64,000 nucleotides of DNA, from the NCBI RefSeq assembly GCF_900172275.1, contig NZ_FWFT01000001.1, positions 496,001 to 560,000 on the forward strand. The letters run 5' to 3'. This document shows positions 56,344 to 64,000 of this stretch, one piece after another; within the stretch, counting starts at the first letter, position 1, and every line of letters starts with the position of its first letter. Under the pieces are notes generated by a model. It was not told the origin of the DNA and did not search any database. It saw only the letters and a program-made list of their open reading frames with translations. Origin of the DNA: Pseudooctadecabacter jejudonensis. GTDB taxonomy: Bacteria > Pseudomonadota > Alphaproteobacteria > Rhodobacterales > Rhodobacteraceae. A program made the position numbers and the translations under genes.

Positions 56344-57368
56344 CCAAAGCCCCCAACGCGGGCCGCAAGGTCCTTGTCACCACAATGAAAAACGAAGGCC
56401 CCTACCTGCTGGAATGGTTGGCCTATCACAAAAAGATCGGGATCGACGAATTCTGTATCTTTTCAAATGATTGCACCGACGGCACCAACCTGATGCTGAA
56501 CCGGCTGGACCAGTTGGGCGTCGTCAAACACTACGACAACCCGCAAGGCCCGAATATGGACCCGCAGCGCTCTGCCTATAGCCGCGCCAACCGTCTCAAA
56601 TGGGTCAAATCCGCCGATTGGGTGCTGATTGTGGACGCGGACGAATTTCTCAACATCCATGTGGGCGACGGCACGCTGGATGATCTGATCCACGCCTGCG
56701 GCGATCCTGATGCGATTTCCATCAACTGGCGGCTCATGGGCTCTGTCGGGCAATCCAAGATGTCGATTGACCCGATGAACGGCGAACTGGTCACCGACCG
56801 GTTCACCCGTGGGTCCAGCTTCGAAGACCCGGAAAATGGCCTTGTCTGGGGCTTCAAAACCCTCTTTCGGCCCGGCAAGTTTGATTTCTTCGGCGTGCAC
56901 CGTCCCAAATGGCGCAAGGAAACCGACGTCGAACCCGGCAAAGTCACCTGGACGAACGCCGCCGGCAAACCCATGGGGGACGCCTACCTGCGCAAAGGCT
57001 GGCGCGGCAGCAAAGAAAACGTCACCAACGAATTTGCGCAAGTGAACCACTACGCCATCAAATCGCGTGAGGATTTCTTGCTCAAACGTCTGCGCGGCAC
57101 GGCCAATTCCAAGAACAAGGGCCGCATCGACATGGACTATTGGGACAAATACGACATCAACACACATGAGGATTCGACCATCCGCAATGACGGTGTGCGC
57201 GACCAGATGAACACGTGGCTTGAGGACGCGGATCTGGCCGCCCTCGCCCGCGCCTGTGCCGATTGTTCGCAGCGCGTGCTGGACTACCAGCTGACCGTGC
57301 CCGAATTCCGCACCTTCATCGACACCGGCATATTTGAGCCTATGAAGAAGCCCGAAGACGTCCCATGA
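56340..57368 (+). CDS. Glycosyltransferase-like protein (PF13704-like), second in operon
   Basis: A 342-residue paralogue of the preceding protein. The domain opens KVLVTTMKNEGPYLLEWLAY and carries CIFSNDCTDGTNLMLNRLDQ and the acidic metal motif VLIVDADEFLNI. Later ALNHYAIKSREDFLLKRL-type segments (here VNHYAIKSREDFLLKRLRGT) recur in all three paralogues of this region. It overlaps the first GT gene and the sulfotransferase by four bases each, so the three are one translation-coupled unit. The sugar donor and acceptor are unknown. Confidence 0.86.
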   Translation: MTKAPNAGRKVLVTTMKNEGPYLLEWLAYHKKIGIDEFCIFSNDCTDGTNLMLNRLDQLGVVKHYDNPQGPNMDPQRSAYSRANRLKWVKSADWVLIVDADEFLNIHVGDGTLDDLIHACGDPDAISINWRLMGSVGQSKMSIDPMNGELVTDRFTRGSSFEDPENGLVWGFKTLFRPGKFDFFGVHRPKWRKETDVEPGKVTWTNAAGKPMGDAYLRKGWRGSKENVTNEFAQVNHYAIKSREDFLLKRLRGTANSKNKGRIDMDYWDKYDINTHEDSTIRNDGVRDQMNTWLEDADLAALARACADCSQRVLDYQLTVPEFRTFIDTGIFEPMKKPEDVP

Positions 57369-58177
57369 GCCAACCGCGTTTCCTCTGCATCGGCACCCAC
57401 CACAAAACCGGCACCGTCTGGATGCGGCGCACGTTTCACCGCTTTGCGACATCGCGCGATATTCCCGTGGTGCGCGTGAATGGCAAATCGACGCCTGCCG
57501 ATCTGCCCGAACGCGGGCCCGCGCTGGTGGTGAACTGGTCCTCCGACATCCCCACCGCGATCCTTGATCTGCCCGAAACCCGCGCCCTGCACATGATCCG
57601 CGACCCCCGCGATGTGCTGATTTCCGGCGCGCGCTATCATCTGACGGCCAAAACCGGCAATGAAAAATGGCTGGCCCGCCCGCGTGATCAATGGGGCGGC
57701 ATGAACTATCAGGAAAAGATCAATTCCCTGACCCGCCCGCTGGATCAGATGCGGTTTGAAATGCACCACAAACACAAGGCCACCTTGCGCGAAATGCTGC
57801 GCTGGCCCGCGGGTCACCCCCATGTGGCCGACGTCAAATACGAAGACATGATTGAAGATGCGGACATGGCGCGCATGCGCCAGATCATCACCGATTTCGA
57901 CGTCGAGGGCTTCGACGTGGACGGCGTGCTGCAGTCCTATTGGGAACAATCGCTGTTCGGTGGCCAAAAAGACGGCCGCAAAGGCAACGTCAAAGACCAC
58001 GTCAAATCCGGCAAAGCCGCCCAATGGATGCGCAAACTGCCCCTGGAAATCGCGGTGGAATATCACGCGGCCTACGGCGATGCCCTGATCAAACTGGGCT
58101 ATGCCACAGACGGCACATGGATCGACCAATGCCGCCCCGCCGCACAGGTTTATGCGGACGATGCCGCCAACGTGTGA
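57365..58177 (+). CDS. Sulfotransferase (PAPS-dependent)
   Basis: A 270-residue enzyme expected to transfer sulfate from PAPS. The 5'-phosphosulfate-binding loop is CIGTHHKTGTVWMRRTF with the catalytic lysine, and the 3'-phosphate site is ALHMIRDPRDVLISGARYH. Later WRKHFT-like basic residues are represented by GRKGNVKDHVKSGKAAQWMR. It ends the GT operon and overlaps the 3' end of a convergent GT gene by 28 bases. Sulfation of the glycan made by its operon partners is the natural guess. Confidence 0.88.
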   Translation: MSQPRFLCIGTHHKTGTVWMRRTFHRFATSRDIPVVRVNGKSTPADLPERGPALVVNWSSDIPTAILDLPETRALHMIRDPRDVLISGARYHLTAKTGNEKWLARPRDQWGGMNYQEKINSLTRPLDQMRFEMHHKHKATLREMLRWPAGHPHVADVKYEDMIEDADMARMRQIITDFDVEGFDVDGVLQSYWEQSLFGGQKDGRKGNVKDHVKSGKAAQWMRKLPLEIAVEYHAAYGDALIKLGYATDGTWIDQCRPAAQVYADDAANV

Positions 58178-59160
58178 TTTTCGCGGTAACGTTTGATCTT
58201 ACTCAGCAGGGATTGCATCTCGGGCTGCTTCTTGAACGCCGCAATGCGCCGCTGCGCCACATCCACCGCCGCTGTGTGTAGGCTTTTCAGCTCCGCATCC
58301 TTCAGCAACTCATCGCGGGCCGTGTCAATGTCATCGGTCATGCGCTGGATGTTGGTGTCGTGCAGGTCGTTGTTGTCGTAGCGCCGCCAATAGGCCATCG
58401 CGTCCTTTGCGTCCGCATGGTTCGCATTCCCGCGATCGACCTTCAGCATATAGGTCTCAACCGCGCGCAGGGCGTAATGGTTCAACTGCACCAGATCGAA
58501 CCCGAAATGCGGATGCAGTAAGCTTTTGATGTCTTTGGTGAAATCCTGCTCCGTCTGTCGGATGCCTGAACCGTTGACGCAATGCACTTTGTCCAGCTTG
58601 TCGCCATGAAACACCGGCGAATGGTTGTGCCACGCCTTCGCTTCCGCCGATTGGTGGGTCAGCGTTTTCGTCCCCCGCCGGTTCAACCGCGCGTGATAGG
58701 CCTTTTCCTTGTCCCAGGCGTATTGAAACTGCCGCGTCAGCAACGCGTCCTCAAAGGGCACAATGTCTGAACAGCCAAAATTGTGCTGGTTCATCACGAT
58801 CATGTTTGCGTCGGGCACGGCGTTGAACAGATCCTCCAGATGGCCCTTACCGGTGTTCACACAAATGAATTCATCGACGTCAAAACTCACCACCCAGTCA
58901 GACCGCGGCAGCCGTTCGGAGGTGTTGATGTAGCGGATGACCTGCAGATGGTGTTTGTCGCGCGCCAGATACATGGACGGGTTGGGGTAGTGCCGCAGCA
59001 CGCCCATTTCATCCAGACGTTCCAACATCAGGTTGGTGCCATCCGTGCAATCGTTGGAAAAAACCAACATATCGTTGACGCCGATCATGCGGTGATAGGC
59101 CACCCATTCCAACAGAAACGGCGCCTCGTTTTTCATCGGCGTGACGGATGTGATGCGCAT
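58150..59160 (-). CDS. Glycosyltransferase-like protein (PF13704-like), third paralogue
   Basis: A 336-residue protein homologous to the two GT-like proteins on the other strand: VTPMKNEAPFLLEWVAYHRM, VFSNDCTDGTNLMLERLDEM, the acidic motif WVVSFDVDEFICV, and LVQLNHYALRAVETYMLKVD. ATG 59160 is preferred to an upstream frame that adds unrelated residues. It converges on, and overlaps, the sulfotransferase by 28 bases. Expression is therefore from a separate promoter on the right. Confidence 0.87.
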   Translation of the reverse strand: MRITSVTPMKNEAPFLLEWVAYHRMIGVNDMLVFSNDCTDGTNLMLERLDEMGVLRHYPNPSMYLARDKHHLQVIRYINTSERLPRSDWVVSFDVDEFICVNTGKGHLEDLFNAVPDANMIVMNQHNFGCSDIVPFEDALLTRQFQYAWDKEKAYHARLNRRGTKTLTHQSAEAKAWHNHSPVFHGDKLDKVHCVNGSGIRQTEQDFTKDIKSLLHPHFGFDLVQLNHYALRAVETYMLKVDRGNANHADAKDAMAYWRRYDNNDLHDTNIQRMTDDIDTARDELLKDAELKSLHTAAVDVAQRRIAAFKKQPEMQSLLSKIKRYRENHTLAASSA

Positions 59161-59283
59161 GGTGCGGACTGCCCTTGTTTGTTTGTCGCACCATACCAAA
59201 GCGATGCCGCCGCGTCATGACAAAGCGTAGCCGGACACAAAGGTGTCGCGCCAGAGAGACACAGAGGGCGACACCACGCGGCG

Positions 59284-59811
59284 TCAGCCCAAGGCCCCCG
59301 TTGGGGCCGCCGCCGCCGCGTTGCGCAACAGCCCTTCGGCATAATCCCCGACAGAGCGGAAACAGATCACGTCAAACCCTGCCTCATGCCGCCAGATCGC
59401 CGCCGCCACCTGCGCCATCCGCGTGCGCCGAAACGCGCCAACGGCAAAACTGTCTGCATGCAAATCCACAGGGCAAACCCGCGCCAAAACCTCATGGGCC
59501 TGCGCGCCTTCAACCGTAAAAACAGCCCGCGCATCCGACACGTCAACCGCCAAATAATGCTTACCCAACAGGGTCTTATCCAGCGCAGCTAATGTCGCCT
59601 CGACCTCCCCATAAGGCACCATCACCAACAGCTCATCCGGTGACATCCAGATTACACCCTTGGTGTCATCCCCCGCGATGTGGCCCGCCTTGGGCACCGT
59701 ATATCCGGTCGCGGCCTTGACGGCCTTCTTCAACGGGGACGACGTCAGATCGCCCCGCAGCGTGATCATCCCGCGCGCGCTATGGCGGATCACTTTGGCC
59801 AGATCAGACAT
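59284..59811 (-). CDS. soxG: Sarcosine oxidase gamma subunit
   Basis: A 175-residue subunit of heterotetrameric sarcosine oxidase, structurally related to the GcvT fold. Recognisable stretches are HSARGMITLRGDLTSSPLKK, WMSPDELLVMVPYGE and AGFDVICFRSVGDYAEGLL. The start MSDLAKVIRH overlaps the soxA stop by eight bases. It completes the soxD-soxA-soxG order. The complex oxidises sarcosine to glycine and passes the one-carbon unit to tetrahydrofolate. Confidence 0.93.
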   Translation of the reverse strand: MSDLAKVIRHSARGMITLRGDLTSSPLKKAVKAATGYTVPKAGHIAGDDTKGVIWMSPDELLVMVPYGEVEATLAALDKTLLGKHYLAVDVSDARAVFTVEGAQAHEVLARVCPVDLHADSFAVGAFRRTRMAQVAAAIWRHEAGFDVICFRSVGDYAEGLLRNAAAAAPTGALG

Positions 59812-62800
59812 TCTGTTTCTCCCCGTCCACATCATAAAACACCGGCGACACGATCTTGGCATGCACAACCGTGCCATCCACCCGCGGAAACTGGATCACC
59901 TCGCCCATGCGGTCCGGCCCATGCCGCACCAACCCCATGGCAATCCCGCGCCCCAAATTGGCGCTGTAATAGGTTGAGGTCACACGCCCTTGCACATTGC
60001 GTTGCCCATTCGCATTCTCGCCCTCATCCGTCGCATAGGCCCCGTCCGGCAGGACAGATCCGTCCACCGTCTCAAGCCCCACCAAGGTCCAACGATCCGG
60101 GTCTTGCATCGCCGTGCGCTGCTGGCCGCGCTTACCCAGATAATCATCCTTCTTCTTGGACAGCGCCCAATTCAGCCCCAGATCCTGCGGGATCACGGTG
60201 CCATCCGTCTCATCCCCGATCATGATGAAGCCCTTCTCGGCCCGCAAGATGTGCAAGGCTTCGGTGCCGTAAGGCATAACGCCAAGCTCCGCCCCCGCCT
60301 CCATCAAGGCATCCCAAAACGCCGCCCCGTCTGAGGCTTTGACCGCAATCTCATATGACAATTCGCCCGAGAATGAGATCCGGTAAGCCCGGCAGTCAAA
60401 CCCGCCAATCACCCCGTCGCGCCACTGCATAAACGGCAGCGCCTCTTTCGACACATCCATCCCGCCGAGCTTTTCCAGAACCTTGCGCGCCTTGGGCCCA
60501 ACCACAGCCACCTGCGCATATTGTTCGGTGACATTGGCGACGTAGACCTTCCAATCCCACCACTCGGTCTGCAACCATTCTTCCATGTGCCCATGGATAT
60601 GGTCCGCCCCGCCGGTGGTGGTGTGACACAGCCACGTGTCCTCATCGATGCGGGCGACCACGCCGTCATCCATCAAGAACCCCTGTTCGTTGCACATCAA
60701 TCCGTACCGGCATTTGCCCACCGGCAAGGTCGACATCAGATTGGTGTACATCATGTCCAGAAAGCGCCCCGCATCGGGGCCCTTGACGATCAACTTGCCA
60801 AGTGTCGAAGCATCGAGCAGGCCCAAATTCTCACGCGTGTTTTTCACCTCACGGTTCACGGCGTCCTCAACACTCTCACCGGTCTGCTGATAGGCATAGA
60901 CACGGCGCCACTGGCCCACAGGCTCCCAATCGGCCCCATGGGCGTCGGACCAGTCATGGATCGGCGTTTTGCGCAGCGGCTGGAACAATGCCCCCGACGC
61001 CTCACCGCCGATAGATCCAAGCGAAATCGGCGTATAGGGCGGGCGGAACGTCGTTGTGCCCGTCGCGGGAATGGGCTGGCCCAAAGCGTCCGACAAAATC
61101 GCCAAACCATTGATGTTGCTCAACTTCCCCTGATCTGTTGCCATCCCGAGGGTGGTATAACGTTTGGTGTGCTCGACGCTCTCATACCCCTCTTGCGCGG
61201 CCAGCTGCACATCAGACACTTTGACGTCGTTCTGATAATCCAGCCACATCTTGGACCGGAGTTTATAAGACGCACCCTGCGGCATCATCCACACGGCCTC
61301 CATCGGGGCCTCATCGGGCGCATCTGCGGCAGGCGCGGTGCCGGGCGCGTTGAACTGCCCTGCCGCCTTCGCCGCATCGGCGCCCGCACGGTGGGCGGTC
61401 ACGACGCAGTCGTGGGTGCTCAGTGCGCCCGTGGCGGCCCCTGCGGGCAGAACAAAGCCAGCACCATCCGCGCCCAGTGGCGGGCGGTCCGGATCGGGAC
61501 GGAAATGGCTCTGGCCCGCGTCCCACAACAATTTGCCCCCGCAATGGGACCACAGATGCACCACGGGTGACCAGCCGCCGGACATGGCCACCGAATCACA
61601 GGCGATCTCTTCCAGCGGCGCGCCCTCACCCGCTTGGGCGCAAATCTCAACACCGGTCACGCGCTTGCCGCCCTTTACGGACGCTATGGCTTTGCCAAAC
61701 ATCACCTTGATACCCAGGCCTTCGGCCTCACGGGCCAACGGCCCAGCACCGCTGCGCGCGTCAATCACCGCAGGCACCTCCAGCCCTGCCTTTTTCAGCG
61801 CAATCGCCGTGCGGTAGGCGTCGTCGTTGTTCGTCACAACCACCGTCCGGTCGCCCACAGATGCGCCGTAATTTACCACGTAATCGCGCACGGCAGAGGC
61901 CAGCATGACCCCGGGCACATCGTTGCCCGCAAAACTCAAGGGGCGTTCAATCGCGCCCGTTGCGGTCACAATCTGCGCCGCCCGCACCCGCCACAGCCGA
62001 TGCCGTGGCCCGGATTTGTCGCCCAAATGATCGGTCAGACGTTCATACGCCAGCACATAGCCATGATCATAAACGCCAGCCCCCATGCACCGGGACACGA
62101 CCGTGACATTGGGCATCTTTTCAAGGACTTGCAGGGCATTCTGCACCCAAGCGTCCGCATCCAGCCCGTCAATCTGCACTCCATCCACCGGCGCACGCCC
62201 GCCCCAATGGGCGGTCTGTTCCACCAGCAACACCCGCGCGCCCGCGCGTCCTGCGGCCAGGGCAGCGGTCAAACCCGCCACACCGCCCCCCACGACCATC
62301 ACGTCGCAGTGGAAATAGAAATGTTCATACACATCCGCATCACGGTCCTTGGGCGCGCGGCCCAGACCGGCGGCCTTGCGGATAAACGGCTCATACACAT
62401 GTTTCCACAACGGGCGCGGATGAATGAACATCTTGTAGTAAAAGCCCGCAGGCATGAACTTCGACAGCTTCGCGTTCACCGCGCCCACGTCAAATTCAAG
62501 ACTGGGGAAGTGGTTCTGCGACGTGGCCTCCAGCCCCTCAAACACCTCTTGCGTGGTGACCCTTTGGTTGGGCTCAAACCGGCCATCCGCACCAAGGTTC
62601 ACCAGCCCATTGGGCTCCTCCGCGCCAGACGCCACGATCCCTCTGGGGCGGTGATATTTGAACGACCGCCCCACCAGCATCTGGTCATTGGCCAACAAGG
62701 CCGAGGCCAGCGTATCGCCCGCAAACCCGCGCATCTGGCTGCCGTTGAACGTAAATTTCACCTGTTGGGACCGGTCAATCAGCCGCCCCTCATTGGCCAG

Positions 62801-62812
62801 ACGTGTGCTCAT
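59804..62812 (-). CDS. soxA: Sarcosine oxidase alpha subunit
   Basis: A 1002-residue subunit. It begins with a small Fer2-like domain (TFNGSQMRGFAGDTLASALL), then a Rossmann/NAD-binding domain (VVGGGVAGLTAALAAGRAGA). The C-terminal GcvT/aminomethyltransferase half (from about residue 610, with GKCRYGLMCNEQGFLMDDGV) uses tetrahydrofolate. The start MSTRLANEGRL overlaps the soxD stop by four bases (ATGA). An earlier in-frame ATG (62947) is rejected as it runs through soxD. Length and domains match soxA. Confidence 0.95.
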   Translation of the reverse strand: MSTRLANEGRLIDRSQQVKFTFNGSQMRGFAGDTLASALLANDQMLVGRSFKYHRPRGIVASGAEEPNGLVNLGADGRFEPNQRVTTQEVFEGLEATSQNHFPSLEFDVGAVNAKLSKFMPAGFYYKMFIHPRPLWKHVYEPFIRKAAGLGRAPKDRDADVYEHFYFHCDVMVVGGGVAGLTAALAAGRAGARVLLVEQTAHWGGRAPVDGVQIDGLDADAWVQNALQVLEKMPNVTVVSRCMGAGVYDHGYVLAYERLTDHLGDKSGPRHRLWRVRAAQIVTATGAIERPLSFAGNDVPGVMLASAVRDYVVNYGASVGDRTVVVTNNDDAYRTAIALKKAGLEVPAVIDARSGAGPLAREAEGLGIKVMFGKAIASVKGGKRVTGVEICAQAGEGAPLEEIACDSVAMSGGWSPVVHLWSHCGGKLLWDAGQSHFRPDPDRPPLGADGAGFVLPAGAATGALSTHDCVVTAHRAGADAAKAAGQFNAPGTAPAADAPDEAPMEAVWMMPQGASYKLRSKMWLDYQNDVKVSDVQLAAQEGYESVEHTKRYTTLGMATDQGKLSNINGLAILSDALGQPIPATGTTTFRPPYTPISLGSIGGEASGALFQPLRKTPIHDWSDAHGADWEPVGQWRRVYAYQQTGESVEDAVNREVKNTRENLGLLDASTLGKLIVKGPDAGRFLDMMYTNLMSTLPVGKCRYGLMCNEQGFLMDDGVVARIDEDTWLCHTTTGGADHIHGHMEEWLQTEWWDWKVYVANVTEQYAQVAVVGPKARKVLEKLGGMDVSKEALPFMQWRDGVIGGFDCRAYRISFSGELSYEIAVKASDGAAFWDALMEAGAELGVMPYGTEALHILRAEKGFIMIGDETDGTVIPQDLGLNWALSKKKDDYLGKRGQQRTAMQDPDRWTLVGLETVDGSVLPDGAYATDEGENANGQRNVQGRVTSTYYSANLGRGIAMGLVRHGPDRMGEVIQFPRVDGTVVHAKIVSPVFYDVDGEKQNV

Positions 62813-63138
62813 GCGAAATCCCTCCAGCGCCAGCCCGGTCGTTTGGCGCTGATCTTGTCTTTGATGTCTTTGGGCGGCTCTGTCGTTTGGGCAGGATATG
62901 TCCCAAAGACCTCGAGCGTGGTGGTGCAACGGGCCGCGTGAAACCACTTGCCGCAGCCATAGGCATGCCGCCAGCGTTCAAAATGCACGCCCTTGGGGTT
63001 TTCGCGCACGAACAAATACCCCTCAAACTCGTCCTCGGACGAGCCTGGGCCAAACCGCTTCAGATGCGCCTCACCTCCGGGGCTCAGCTCCGTTTCTTCG
63101 GCATGGACCCCACAATAGGGGCATTCAAGGATCAGCAT
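62809..63138 (-). CDS. soxD: Sarcosine oxidase delta subunit
   Basis: A 109-residue zinc-binding subunit. The zinc ligands are CPYCG near the N-terminus and HAYGCGKWFHAARC in the middle. The C-terminus (DKISAKRPGWRWRDF) is typical. It is first of the three sox genes visible here and overlaps soxA by four bases. The beta-subunit gene, which normally precedes it, is not adjacent in the 860 bases that remain to the right edge. Confidence 0.95.
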   Translation of the reverse strand: MLILECPYCGVHAEETELSPGGEAHLKRFGPGSSEDEFEGYLFVRENPKGVHFERWRHAYGCGKWFHAARCTTTLEVFGTYPAQTTEPPKDIKDKISAKRPGWRWRDFA

Positions 63139-63171
63139 GGTCGAGCCTCCAGTCCGGAGGCGCGCGCCCCC

Positions 63172-63375
63172 TTAAAAGTTGGGGTAAACCACCGTGCGAT
63201 CCGAATCGAGGCGTTCGCCCCCATAGGGCACGCCGGTGATCGCAACGGTAAGGAACGTCGTGACGACAAACAGCCCCACCGTGCCAGCGAAAAGCCCCGC
63301 AAACTTGCCCCGATGGCGCGTGGCCCAGTCAGACAGGTCGGTTGGGGAAGGCAGGCGGGAAAGGATGGCGTCCAT
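63172..63375 (-). CDS. Small membrane protein upstream of soxD
   Basis: 67 residues with one hydrophobic segment (FAGLFAGTVGLFVVTTFLTV) after a polar N-terminus (MDAILSRLPSPTDLSDWATR). GAGAG precedes the ATG. It lies 33 bases before soxD on the same strand and could be co-transcribed. No family was recognised. Confidence 0.65.
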   Translation of the reverse strand: MDAILSRLPSPTDLSDWATRHRGKFAGLFAGTVGLFVVTTFLTVAITGVPYGGERLDSDRTVVYPNF

Positions 63376-63495
63376 GGGTCTCTCGTCAGGTTGCAGATGC
63401 GGGTTGCACTGCCACCTATGTGCGAATGACCTGTGGTCAAGGGGGCAAGGGCCGCGCCCTGCCCGCCTTGTGCGCTTCGTAAGGGCTCGTGGGCG

Positions 63496-63729
63496 TTATT
63501 GCGCCGGTGCCGCAGGGGCCCCGTCCGCCACTGGGGCCGCAGGGGCCGTGACCTCTGCGGGCGTCTGGTCAACAGGCACCGCAGCCCCGCCGAAGACGGC
63601 ATACAACACGACCAGAATGATCGCGAGGCCCGCAAGAATAAACCCCACGCCGCCCGCACCCGATCCCCCGTCAATGGGGATGCGATGGGACCGGTCCGGT
63701 GCCGGCTTTGAGAAATCGTAGTCAGCCAT
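63496..63729 (-). CDS. Small membrane protein, Pro/Ala-rich tail
   Basis: 77 residues: a polar N-terminus with RSHRIPIDGGSGAGG, one hydrophobic helix (VGFILAGLAIILVVLYAVFG) and a Pro/Ala/Val-rich tail (PAAPVADGAPAAPAQ). AAGGAGGAC precedes the ATG by about eight bases, a strong site. Unknown function; possibly linked to the sox operon or a separate unit. Confidence 0.68.
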   Translation of the reverse strand: MADYDFSKPAPDRSHRIPIDGGSGAGGVGFILAGLAIILVVLYAVFGGAAVPVDQTPAEVTAPAAPVADGAPAAPAQ

Positions 63730-64000
63730 TTCAAGTCCTCCTTTTTATGGCGTTTGGGAAACACCAGGATGGAAGACGCCGACAAAATGTCCCGAGAGCG
63801 CGAAGCGCGGCAGGGTATTTTGGCGACATTCAATTCCCAGAACGCCTTAGGTGGGACTAGAATGAAGCTTGGGCGCTGAAAGCCCATATAAGCGGAAATC
63901 GCCGGACGGTTTGGGCGACAGGTGGCCGTTTGGGTTGTCGCGCATCGGCAATCGGTTGCGCAAAGGCGCGAAGGCGCGCGGCCCGACCTCGGGTGGGCCC
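63730..64000. other. Right edge, no gene assigned
   Basis: Contains a partial motif (GGGTATTTTGGCG near 63813). Minus- and plus-strand frames are open to the window edge but show no recognisable family, so a truncated gene here cannot be excluded. Confidence 0.35.

Noticed and set aside
61634-62941. Long plus-strand open frame opposite soxA
   Set aside because: No motif and His/Arg-rich; soxA is unmistakable.

Overview
The window looks like chromosomal core sequence from a marine alphaproteobacterium of the Roseobacter group (Rhodobacteraceae). The support is GC-rich coding sequence, a heterotetrameric sarcosine oxidase, a suf operon led by an IscR that lacks the usual cluster cysteines, a eukaryotic-type NADP isocitrate dehydrogenase, a Mur-like Fur protein and a repeat (core TTTGGGTCAAAAATACCT) scattered between genes. 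There is no rRNA, prophage, insertion sequence or CRISPR array. One tRNA, Arg(CCG), is present.

Layout. 1-9.6 kb: the end of a fused peptide ABC ATPase, a lytic transglycosylase, ssb, aroK-aroB (minus), a small membrane protein plus a periplasmic protein plus xerD (plus), a CorC/HlyC-type membrane protein and a tiny lipoprotein. 9.6-17.5 kb: a HerA-like ATPase, an IalB-like periplasmic protein, then a minus-strand envelope operon (L,D-transpeptidase, lpxD, a dedicated acyl carrier protein and ketoacyl synthase) and a divergent Tat-exported DUF882 peptidase-like protein. 17.6-26.4 kb: a 903-residue secreted heme peroxidase fused to acidic Gly/Asp repeats and a Hint domain, an iorAB-type molybdenum oxidoreductase divergent from a TetR regulator, a PAS-GGDEF-EAL protein and the tRNA.

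26.4-36.5 kb is a long minus-strand Fe-S assembly operon read iscR, cysteine desulfurase, sufB, [FkbM methyltransferase, polysaccharide pyruvyl transferase], membrane protein, sufC, sufD, two YIP1-like membrane proteins, sufS. The bracketed glycan-modifying pair is unexpected there. An Irr-box-like inverted repeat (TTAGAA-N3-TTCTAA) lies upstream of iscR. 36.7-54.3 kb is mostly housekeeping: a hydrolase operon, a tandem-duplicated HD protein, icd, two small transporters, a PEP-mutase-family enzyme, an outer-membrane barrel, an MttB-family methyltransferase, anmK, tyrS, a Fur/Mur regulator overlapping an NYN-LOTUS protein, a DMT transporter, eno, a DadA-like oxidase and sodB.

54.5-59.2 kb holds the most distinctive accessory module: two overlapping GT-like genes (the first with a histone-H1-like Lys/Ala tail built on a 15-bp DNA repeat) and a PAPS-type sulfotransferase in one operon, facing a third GT-like gene whose 3' end overlaps it. 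This could make or decorate a sulfated glycan. 59.3-63.7 kb is soxD-soxA-soxG with two small membrane proteins upstream; soxB is not next to them inside the window. Together with the MttB homologue and the DadA-like oxidase this suggests use of methylated amines and amino acids.

All assignments come from reading the sequence; no database search was run. Start codons were often moved downstream of the longest frame to fit a ribosome binding site, signal peptide or family N-terminus.
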